From NCBI GenBank assembly GCA_036852015.1, contig JAANDG010000121.1, positions 1-64,000 of the forward strand: a DNA stretch of 64,000 nucleotides, written 5' to 3'. The translations under genes were made by a program, and so were the position numbers. The DNA comes from Pelodera strongyloides. Taxonomy: Eukaryota > Nematoda > Chromadorea > Rhabditida > Rhabditidae. The notes under the pieces are model-generated. The model was given only the letters and a program-made list of their open reading frames with translations, did no database searches and was not told the DNA's origin. This document shows positions 48,443-58,313 of the stretch, one piece after another (position 1 is the stretch's first letter; each line of letters begins with the position of its first letter).

Positions 48443-51400
48443 GTCTCTCTCTCTCTGTCTCTTTCTCTCTTTTTTTTTCTCCTTATGATCTCTTTCAAAG
48501 AAACTCGATGAGCATCGAAAGGGTGGAAAATTATCCAATTATCTCTTTTCTTCTTTTCTCCTCTAATAGAAAAAGCTCTCTCGCTAATTAGCTATCAGTC
48601 CTTGTATATTCTCTTGTTGTATCTTATTTGCAACTAGCCGTTCGAAGAGCCCTACGGGCTCTTCTCCGACTGGAGGAATCGGCCTACGGCCGATTGTTAC
48701 CCTATTTAAAAAAAGGAATTTCTACAAAGGTAAAAAGACGTTCATTTACGTTTATGTGGAAACGTATAATGTGGCTCGGGGCTTCAAGGTTTTTGCAAGT
48801 CATGCAAATTTACTATTGCACTTGCTCTTTTATCTCCTGCCAGTCGGCTCACGCCGCCTGAGGCGACTTACATGGAAATATGATTGGTTTAGCATGGACA
48901 TACTTATATACAAAGTTTCAAACGTATCATAAGAAATTCACTTAATAGGAAACAATTGCATATGCATAGATATTGAGCTGCGAAACTCTTTTTATACCCG
49001 AACAGGAAATTTGCATTTCGTAACGCACATCTGTATGCAAATTAGGCTACAGTTACTCTTTTATATAATAAAGAAGATTATACTCGTTGATCTATTTCTA
49101 TTGATTAGAAATTTGGATGTAGCGCATGACCTTGATATTGATCATATATCATATGTCAAGATAAAGCGATCAACATTTAATCAATCGGATATTTAATTTA
49201 AGTTCGGTCCCAAGTTTCCGAAACCGCATGGTTTCTGAAAATTCTGAATCAGATGGCCACAACTTGAGTAGAATGACAACGAGTCGATTTTATTGGGCTT
49301 CTGCTTATTTCGACGTCATATTTTTATTTCAGTGAATTTTCGAGTAACATAATCTTTCACAAGCTAATAAATATATTGGTATGACCTGAACAACATATTT
49401 TGTCTTCGATAAACTTAGTTTCTCTTTTAACCATTTCTTTTAACGTTTCAATCCCGCTCCCCCTAATTGTTATATCAAATCATGAACATGAACCGAATCT
49501 CGCTGTAGGTACAACCCAAGGCCGTCTAATTGATTATGTGATATGCCTTTTCTCTATCTTTCTGTTGATAATGTTTAACTGATACGAGGTTGCACTCGCT
49601 CTTTTAAGATTGTAGAATGGTTTTCTACCTGCAGTCAGTCTACAATTGACTGTAATCGAAACCATAGAATGCAAACATGTGTTACTTGGTATAATATGCA
49701 TACTATCCATAACACAATTACAGTTATTGATCATGTTGATGAAGAAATGGGTTTAATTATTTAATAAGTTAAGTATTTTTGACGGGATTAAGCTGATATA
49801 AAGAAAGTATGTGTTTAGATTTTATCTTAAAGACTATTTATTGTAAATAGTTGCAAAAATTTCTGCAACCGCATTAGTACATCAGCAGCTGCTACAGTAT
49901 TGCAACTCACTAACACAGATTTTGCTGAGTCTGTATAATGTATTGACAAACAAAATTATTACAAAAACCCTTTCAAAATAATATTTCGATGTGCGGTTCT
50001 TTTGCATAAAAACAACTATATTTGCTTCTGCAAAAAATATGACCATCCGCACACGTGATAATTGTAGACACGACCTTTCTTTCAACGCTACCGTAGAAAA
50101 AGAGCTATTTTCATAACATTTAGCAAATAATGACATCATAACTATCAGTGTTTTGCTTAGCGTGACAGCGCAACTTGTTTTTCACAAAATTGCAAGGGCC
50201 GGTTTTTTATTGTAGGCACAAATTATAATGACGGGTTAGTTTAGCGAACCTTTTTGGACAATTTTTTTTTATTCGTTTTTTTTGCAAAAAAAAAAATGAT
50301 CCGAAAGATATAAAAAGTGTTGATCAATTTTGAAGTGCCCTTGTCTGTATGTTCTATTTTTAAACGATACACTATTTTCGTAGACAAAACGAATTAGTGC
50401 ACTATTTTAATCGGACGAATGAGCTCAAAGTACTTCGTATGCACTTTGTAAACAAACCAGATCGCCGCGACGTCCTGGCTCTATAAATGCGCGCGGATGT
50501 GTTCTCGCATCCCAATTTCTCAGCGCGACGTCCTCGCTCTAAATTGTGTGCGCGGGACCGTGCTTCCATCGCTGATTGTGCGCCGCGACGTCTTGGCTCC
50601 CTAATAGTGGGCAGTCTATATAATTGTGAACTTTCTCAACTGGTCATAGACAGTTTTACTGTCACCAATAAAAGCACCATTCACCGTTGGAAAGTTGCCA
50701 ACTATAATTTGGAAACTTGCCAATTATAATTTGGGAAATTGCCAATTATAATTTGGAGACTTGCCAATTATAATTTGGAAACTTGCCAATTATAATTTGG
50801 AGACTTGCCAATGGTAATTACGGTGTCAATTGGTTTTCGCGATTGAGCACATAAAGCTTTTCTCCTTTTCCAAAACCCAATTTGGAAACAATGGAATTTT
50901 CTTTTCCTTTTTATATTGAACACTAAACAGTTATATTTCACTTGTTTAGATATTTCCGCAAAAGAGAAATTTAATTTCGATCATAAAATTTTGTTTTAAT
51001 GAGCTGGGAAAAAGGGATATTTGCAGAAGAAAAGATGCGAAAGTTGTTCGGCGAACATTTATTACAACGCTATTTGGAGGAACGGTTTTTTTCGAGTTTG
51101 TACGGGAAAAGCACGTCGCGGGCGCAGTTTTCTCGCATTATAGATGATGCTAAAGTCGTGCCAGCTGATTGAGAGTGTTACACTAAATGATAATTTGGAA
51201 TCTGAGTGAGCTGCGTGTGTGTGTAGTGACAATTTTTCAGCATGTTGATTTTCTCATGAGCCTGACCGCTTAACATACAATACAAACCCATTATACAAGA
51301 ATTTTATACGAGTATTTTTCATATGTGCGTAATTTTTGTTACACACGTGCAATTAAGGTATAAAATTTTCTTTTAACCTTTCATTTTATTATAACTGACC

Positions 51401-54400
51401 GGAAATTTGTCAAATATTTCTCATTTTTAAAGTGTCGCCTGACATACAACGTCAGCTAAGCAGTAAATCAACACGCCACGTTTCAAACGGCGCAAATTTC
51501 CGTTTTCTTTTGTGGATTTTTCCTATTATTTTCTTTTTCTTCCGGCCACCGCCCTATAGTTTTCGGATAACTTTTCAATATTTATTAGCAATTGTAGTTC
51601 GCATAGGACACTTTGTTAAAGCGAAATACCGGCCGGTTTTTGAAACGCATCGAGTACACCAACATTCTTATGCGTCATGTGCAAATGAGCATAGTTTAGC
51701 ATAAAAAATAGACCCCAAAGAGACCCCATTTCGCATAAATACACAAGCATGCAGTTGTCCACGATGCGTTTCAAAAACTGGCCGGTATTTCGCCTTAAAG
51801 GGACAGGCCCATCAAAGTAAACCTATATTTACGATACGTCCATAGTGACTATCAAGCATTTTTATTACAATATATGCAAACTAAATTTCACATTTATTTG
51901 CCATGGGAAACTTTTTTCCGATGCGCTCAGATCAAATGTATACCGTAAAGCCGCAAATATCCTTGTCGTCAATGCAAATTTATCGTGAAATTATAATGCG
52001 ATTAAAATTTGCATATATAGCTTTGAAATCTGCAGTTTTATGGTATACATATGCGTGGAGCGCATTGTAAAAAAGTTGTCTAGGGCGAATAATGGTGAAA
52101 TTTAGTTTGTATATATTGTAATAAAAATGCTTGATAGTCATTATGAACGTATCGTAAATATAGGTTTATTTTGATGGGCCTGTCCCTTTAAGACTTATAT
52201 TATGGGTAGGGTTTGCTTACTTAGGCACCTAGGCACTTAGGCACTTAGGCTACCTATTGACAATGTGGGTATTATTTTATATAAGTTGCCATGAAACACT
52301 GTGGACTGTGCTAGATAATAGACCCTCGAATAGCACATATAGCCACGGGTTCAATTCCGCTTGGCCAATTGATTTTGAGACGTGTTACTATGTATGCTAA
52401 AGACTCATTGTCAGCCCTATTATGCATCTTCTATCTATTCACGTGCCTTCGATAGGTTTTCAGTAGTCGAACGTGGATGTTTAAAAGTGAAAAACCTTGA
52501 AATCGTCCAGTTTCTGACTGGATCACGTGGGAGACTGGAGAAGTGTCTGCCTTCAAACAGGCCTAGTTTGATTGATCGGATAAGTGATTATATCTCATCA
52601 ACATATTGTGGATTAGGATTATGAAACAGCTATTAGTCAGCGCACCTACTCGAAAAAAGAGACCATTTTAAGCCAAGTAATAGAGAACCTAGTCTGGTGA
52701 TGTTTTTTCAGTAGTATTAATGGAGAATTGTAGCTGATATTGGTGTTGAGTATAAGCGAATATCTCTTATTGTTAACATTTTCCAGCGTGTCTCTGAACC
52801 TCCACGACCTCCGCCCGTACCGCCGAAGAGCGCTCATATTCGCGAAAAGTCAAAAAGGTATCATTTGGAATATTCATATTAAATAGCGTAGCCCGACATT
52901 ATTTATATTCAGTGTGAAAGGATGGCACAATGTAGGCGCAGAGTTCGCGCACAAGTTGAATTTTCCAAAACCACTTGAATTTTCCTTTGCGTTGTCTGAG
53001 TCTGAAGGAAAAACGTTTTGTAAAAATCTAGGAAATGAGTTGTTTCACTCACTATTTTAAGAAATAAATTACGAAGCGCAACTTTATCGATTGATTTCAG
53101 GCTTGCCGAAGAGGTTACTGTAGTCTCGACTCCGCCCCTTTATCCTCGGCGAACGCTTCTTTCACTGCGATCTCTTCCCGACTGCTCGATAATTGGTCGT
53201 CTCTACGACAGAGACATAGAGAGATCTGATAGAGCGCAGACGCTACAGAGACCGGTGCCCAAACCGAGACTCAGCAAACTCGTAAGTTTAAGTTCGGTTA
53301 CGCATAACCATTTACGTCTGTAGCATAGGCGTACGGCGTACGTACATTACATACGTTGATGCGTTACAAAAGTACGTAAGTACATCGTTCAGTAGTTCAG
53401 AAGAACGTACATTTCGATGCCCTCACTTTCTTAATTACGCACGCCGTTTTGCTAACCTCCATGTTTGCGTATATGTAGATATAAGTCGATTTATTGATTG
53501 ATTTCATATGATGTCTTAATTTCAGTCTCCAAAATCGAATACCGACCTAACTCCGCCCACTCCGCTTCCGAGAAGGCGCAAAACAATCAATATGACCAAC
53601 TTCAGCGAATGTCATAATGAGAATCGAGCCCCGTTTACGGATTTCTCGCAGGTATGTAAACTTGTAAAGAATATAGTAGCACGTGCGTCGTAAGTACATA
53701 TGTATTAGGTAACCCATTGAAATGCACTTGGGTGGTCTAAGGCTCTAAGGCTAAGGTTAACGGCTAAGGCAAACACGGGAACGAACTCAATATAATGTGT
53801 TTAGGTGCAACGCTTTTCCTCTCCACTGCGTCCAGACTCGCTGACTCTTCCTTGCCGGAAAAGCATTAGTAAGTTGAAATCCTTATGTAAACTGCTAATT
53901 GTGGTCTGTCAATAAACTTCACGCATGCGCCGCAAAAAAAAAGATTGCCACAGGTGCGCCAGAGGTACGCGAAAGGAGCACAATTCCAGTAGGTCGCTGC
54001 GATCCGGAAGGTCGCATTTTTTTTTCATTGTAGGAGTGAGCACTTTTAGAAAAGGAGCTATTAGTTATGTTTAAATTTGTTCAGCTAAGTCTACCCCAAA
54101 TCTCGCCCTGGATCCCCGTCCTCCACATGTTTCTTCAATTAAACGGAAGATTCTGAACGCACAGGGAAGGTCGCCAACTCCGCTGCTGAAGGTTAGCTCC
54201 GTTGGCTTGCTGTCGATATTGTTAATGAGGTTTGCAAGTATCCCAAAAAATCGGTGTGATTCTGTCAATACTACAGTATTTCTGCACGAAACCTACATAT
54301 ATAATATATATAAATGTTCTCGTGTAGTTCCAAGATACGGTAAATTTTCAACATACTTGCAAACCCCATAAAAGGTTCACCGGCGCTTTTATGGGAATCC

Positions 54401-56099
54401 ATCAACACTGACCATAAATTATTGCAGTATTCTATAGGCATCGTTGTTTTTTTGACATATTGGTCACAGAACCATGGTCGAAGGTGCTGTGTGCTGTCTA
54501 CACTGATAGAGCGGTGCAAAAACTCCTTGCCAGCCTCGTTAACACCTTACATAACTTACGCTAATTGATATTGTATCTTTTCTTTGATTATCAATCGATT
54601 GATTTGTTTAGATTAATCAGGAGCCGAAAATGTCTCAATATGACGAAGAGAAAGATTTCCTCTCTGCTGCGATGCGAGATCTGGAGGACTCAGACGACGA
54701 AGATGACGAGATGCCAACGACGAGCTTTGAGACGCCGATACTTGTGTAAGTTACGATCTACCTCAGCATTAATCTTTAAAGGGGTGAGGACATCTCCGGA
54801 ATTCCGGAACCATCCCTTTAAAAAAACCGTTTTGGGCTGACCTCGTTCCCTAAATGCTTAGGACTGTGAAAAACGAAATGAAAAAAATGACTGAATTCGC
54901 TACAGTAATAACGTAATTTGTCTTTAGCTCTGCGTCACCACCCTCGGCCTCTCCGTCTCCTACGACAAATCTACTCTCTCCGCACTCTGGCACGTCTGGT
55001 CTCACTCCATCGTCGCCGATGTCCGCTGGTAGCGGAAAATTTACTAAGGTAGAGTAGATGAATTCTCTTCAGCACTAAATTTTTCCTACTCCCTCCCACC
55101 CCTCTATCTCCCTCTCTCTCTGTCTCTCTGAACATCATCTCATTCTTTAATTAAACAAATCTCTTTCAGGATATGAGTACTCCCACCAGTCATGATTCCG
55201 GTGTCCATCCCTCCGATGAAGAGAACGAAATTACAAGAAGGTAGGACTTTAAATTAGTTTAAAGGAAACTTTATGTGGTAACAAGCTAACAAGGATCCAT
55301 GGTGTATCTCAAATAATAAAATAGTCTTAACAACACTCTCCACAACATATTTGCCATATTTTCCAGGATATCCATGCGTAAATCTCCTTTTTTAATTCTA
55401 AGATCGGCGTAGTAAATATTTTTCCAATATGCAAGCCTTACGGTTCGCTGTTGGCCCCATTGACATGCATGGGTAACGAGGCCTATGATGACATGACATG
55501 ACACCGAGAAACACAGACAGAGCTTTCTTGTTTTTCCATCCGTGTGAATTCCTATAGATGTATTATGTATTTGTGCATTTACAGAGTGAAAATCACTAAA
55601 TCAGTGGACGATGGTTTTTTCGATTCGTCCGGAGAACGGAAAACTGACGAGGAAAGCGACTCTTCTGTGTTCACGTCGATAACAAATCAACCGAGAAGGT
55701 GAGAACTATTTAGCTACCAATTTGCGATAGTCTGGTGATTATTACTCAACTTTCACTATTTCGATACGGCAGTAGTAAAAGGACGGCACGAGAAGTGTGC
55801 CCTACTGTATATATCTGACTATGGTCGACTCTCGATACCATATCTTATCACTATCTATTTGTGACTTCCGTATGATAACCCAAGCTAGTCTACCTTGCTT
55901 ATGGTAGTCTGGGTGTCTGGGTACGGTAACTCATCTGTTTCTTTGGACTACGGTAGTCTCTGGTTACCGTAACCACCCGTATTGCAGGGAAGACGTCGAG
56001 TGTTCTGATTCTCGTAGTGCCCGCCCAATCTCCGATTTGGAACGAAAAGCACGTGTTATGAGATGGATAAACGGGTGCGAAGTGGCCACCGAATTGTGA
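47361..56099 (+). CDS. Gene C: Pro/Ser-rich scaffold-like protein with SH3-type motifs
   Basis: Twelve exons join without a frame break to 423 residues: 47361-47466, 48040-48104, 52787-52857, 53101-53281, 53526-53651, 53805-53868, 54085-54191, 54612-54745, 54928-55048, 55170-55240, 55585-55698 and 55988-56099. I do not recognise the family. The first exon gives a helix-prone segment (SAAELLEQTKNLYVKTDI). Then come proline motifs of SH3-ligand type (PPRPPPVPPK, PVPKPR, PPTPLPRRR), basic patches, an acidic stretch (residues near DLEDSDDEDDE), a Ser/Pro/Thr-rich part (SASPPSASPSPTT) and a C-terminal segment LERKARVMRWINGCEV that looks like a conserved helix. No membrane segment or enzyme motif is visible. 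The exon at 47361 starts with ATG directly after an acceptor AG. That fits either a trans-spliced gene start or a phase-0 internal exon joined to gene A at 20201. Intron 2 is 4.7 kb and holds several repeats. Known function cannot be assigned; a cytoskeletal or signalling adaptor is only a guess. Confidence 0.85.
48383..48470. repeat. (CT)n microsatellite
   Basis: About 85 bp of CT dinucleotide with GTCTCT interruptions toward the right; it lies in intron 2 of gene C. Confidence 0.95.
48636..49072 (+). repeat. Interspersed repeat family A, most complete copy
   Basis: About 437 bp that unites the segments found separately at 16.9-17.1 kb (left part, inverted) and at 1.25 and 26.8 kb (right part). 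Internal short inverted pairs include GAGCCCTACGGGCTC, CGGCCTACGGCCG and CGCCTGAGGCG. The right end is ACTCTTTTATATAATA. There is no coding capacity. Confidence 0.8.
49076..50454. other. Intronic stretch of gene C without features
   Basis: AT-rich and lacks exon signals; no repeat family recognised. Confidence 0.4.
50460..50612. repeat. Three imperfect GC-rich units around GCGACGTCxTxGCTC
   Basis: CGCCGCGACGTCCTGGCTC, GCGCGACGTCCTCGCTC and CGCCGCGACGTCTTGGCTC recur at spacings of about 60 bp in otherwise AT-rich sequence. Confidence 0.75.
50695..50818. repeat. 22-bp minisatellite
   Basis: Six copies with a strict 22-bp period of TTGCCAATTATAATTTGGA plus three variable bases. Each unit is itself a near-palindrome (CCAATTATAATTTGG). 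Confidence 0.95.
51616..51799. mobile_element. MITE family B, copy 8
   Basis: The ends are TTAAAGCGAAATACCGGCCG and GGCCGGTATTTCGCCTTAAA. Its right TTAA is shared with the left end of the hairpin element that follows. Confidence 0.9.
51795..52191. mobile_element. 397-bp hairpin MITE, GGGACAGGCCCAT ends
   Basis: The left arm starts TTAAAGGGACAGGCCCATC and the right arm ends GATGGGCCTGTCCCTTTAA. The arms pair over about 95 bp with only a few mismatches (for example AAAGTAAACC against AAATAAACC). The interior of about 200 bp has no useful open frame. Confidence 0.93.
52209..52256. repeat. TTAGGCAC-type short tandem run
   Basis: ACTTAGGCACCTAGGCACTT and following units are an 8- to 9-bp repeat containing TTAGGC, immediately after the hairpin element. 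Confidence 0.75.
54225..54370. mobile_element. Hairpin-forming element, family H, copy 2
   Basis: ATGAGGTTTGCAAGTATCCC at the left and ATACTTGCAAACCCCAT at the right pair. Internal blocks TTTCTGCACGAAAC and CTCGTGTAGTTCCAAGATAC match family H copy 1 in reverse orientation. It begins 34 bp after the exon ending at 54191. Confidence 0.82.
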
Positions 56100-56172
56100 T
56101 TAAAATCAATCGATAATTGGAAGATCAATCGATAATTGATTTGAATCAATCAATAATTGACTTGAATCAATC

Positions 56173-56178
56173 AATAAA
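56173..56178 (+). terminator. Possible polyadenylation signal of gene C
   Basis: AATAAA 74 bp after the stop codon at 56097-56099, a typical spacing. Confidence 0.55.
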
Positions 56179-56368
56179 TACATGCAACACCATGGATAAT
56201 TAGCGCAATTTGAGCGAATAATTGCCCTCGAATTATCTTTGTATTTAAGTTTATCCTTATAATTACGGTAGCGGGTAGTGCTCAATAGTTTTAGCTTGTG
56301 ATGCGCCATTACATAATGATACAACAAGGAGCTATTCCCCTTTGTATGATATTTAATTTGTGTATCCT

Positions 56369-56499
56369 GAGACCATATTCACCACTCCGATTCCCTCGGG
56401 GAAATATTCCCTGGGGAAAGGAAATAGCATTACAATGTGAGATACCCAGAGAAAATAAGGGGAATTCCCCAGGGGGAATTGAGTGGTGAATATGGCCTC
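56369..56499. mobile_element. Short inverted-repeat element, family G, copy 2
   Basis: The ends are GAGACCATATTCACCACTC and GAGTGGTGAATATGGCCTC. The nested blocks match copy 1 at 18.5 kb. Confidence 0.9.
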
Positions 56500-57059
56500 A
56501 GCACGCACTTTAAACCCTGTGTATAGTTTTGCTTTTCGTTACGCATAAGTGTACCTCATGTGTTTACCCAAAGTTCACATAAACCAAGTTTTGTTGAAAG
56601 ATGGAAACTTTACGTGGGTCTGAACTCTGAACCATTGTGACGTAATTCTTTATATAATCTATGGTATGGAGTAAATGTAAGAATAAAAGAAATTATTAAA
56701 CAACAACGCTTTCTATTAATATTTAATAGTCTTTTAGTTGACAGGCGAATTTGGGTATTATTTGCTGAATTTGCTGAAAAAAAAACATTTTTATCCATTA
56801 AAGTTACAAAATATGAATAATTATAATAATAATAAAGAAATGTGTATACATATGCAAGCTATTATTTCATGATGTGCAAATTTCTTTATATTAACACAAT
56901 CACTTCTTTTTTTCTCTTTATTATTATCATCATATTTTTGCATTTTAAAATTCTCAAATTTTCCTTTTGTGCTAAAATTCACTTATAAGTCCTCAGTTTT
57001 ATGATTCGCTTATGATTCTGGCATCATTATCAGTGTTTTCTTTTAGTCGTTAGCTTTTC
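56500..57059. other. Geneless AT-rich stretch between gene C and chemoreceptor
   Basis: No gene seen; a run of AATAATAATAAT near 56815-56835 and T-rich tracts only. Confidence 0.45.
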
Positions 57060-57204
57060 GTTGAAAGCGGTATAGCACGTTGTTAATGAAACGTATGGTG
57101 GGCGATTGCACTCCGTATTGTATTGCAGGCAAATGATTTTAGAAAGGATGGGAATGCAGTTGTTCAAAATTACATTTCGCAAACCGCATAGTATACCGCT
57201 TTAA
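57060..57204. mobile_element. Short inverted-repeat element, family D, copy 2
   Basis: The left end TTGAAAGCGGTATAGCACG and right end CGCATAGTATACCGCTTTAA are imperfectly inverted; related to 21400-21510. Confidence 0.75.
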
Positions 57205-57542
57205 CTATTCTTTCTTATGTCAATAGAGCTCAAGTCGCCAATAGCAGAAATCCCCGTATACCCTAACGAGTACATATATTTCCTCGAATAATAAATAAAT
57301 ATTGATATATATGTGTCTACTGTCAAATCCAACACAAATCATCGAGATCAGAAGGCTCAAGTCAATTTCGATGATTAACTATTAACTACATCTGCATTCC
57401 CGTAAATAAATAATAAGTATGATTAGAACACCAAATTGATCCTAATTCGAACACAGTTATTGTAAGCATAAATACATCGGAATGTAACTGCCCAATATAC
57501 GTTACAAAAAGCGACTGCTATACAAAATGAACCTTTTTTGTG

Positions 57543-57959
57543 TTTAAAGGGTCAGGCCCATTTCAAATTACCCCTATTTTTGATGACTCCATCGGAGTCT
57601 CCGTTTCAAATATAGTAGGCTGAATTTTTTTCCAATTTTCAGTCGCAAAATCCACGCAGTATTCAGCAATTTACCATGGCCAGTCATACCCAACTATATA
57701 TCGCAATTGTCACGCCCCTCCGCGCTAATTGGGCAATATGCTTTATTGGGCGTGGCAATTGCGATATTGGCCAATCAGCGCGAATGGGCGTGACAACTAC
57801 GATTGATTGTTGTGTATGACTGGCCATTGTAAATTGTTGAAAACTGCGCGAATATTGCGACTGAAAATTGGAAAAAAATTCAGCCTACTGTATTGAAACT
57901 TAGAATCCGATGGAGTCATCAAAAATAGGGGTAATTTGAAATGGGCCTGACCATTTAAA
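57543..57959. mobile_element. 417-bp near-perfect hairpin MITE
   Basis: Begins TTTAAAGGGTCAGGCCCATT and ends AATGGGCCTGACCATTTAAA. Almost the whole element pairs with itself: arms of nearly 200 bp include GATGACTCCATCGGA, ACCATGGCCAGTCATAC and GCGATATTGGCCAATC blocks with complements opposite. The termini resemble those of the element at 51795. Confidence 0.93.
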
Positions 57960-58313
57960 TGTAGAAATTCCAGCTCCAGAAAATATACACACCCTGTCAG
58001 AAACATAAAAAATCTTTGTGCCTACTATACAGTAATCATGCATCATGCCGAATCCCCGTTAGCTTTTTCGCAAACAAAAATCATAACTAGGCAACAGGGC
58101 AATATCCAAAGAAATTTTATTTAGACGCAGGTGATTTCAGAGCAAAAATAAATAATTATGAATACATAATGCTGTTTTAATGAAAATACATTTTTCATAT
58201 GACGCTGAAAATTGCGCTTTTTTGTAAATATAACATTTTGATATTGGGTTAATTAGTGTTTGCGGGTTTGCGTGTACTCAGTAATATGGTACATATAGTA
58301 TTTAGGAATTTAG

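Noticed and set aside
48289..48591. Open frames coding Arg/Glu or Leu/Ser repeats
   Set aside because: They are translations of the (CT)n microsatellite in a gene C intron.
50487..50729. 80-codon open frame with Arg-rich beginning
   Set aside because: It arises from the three GC-rich repeat units and runs into the 22-bp minisatellite.
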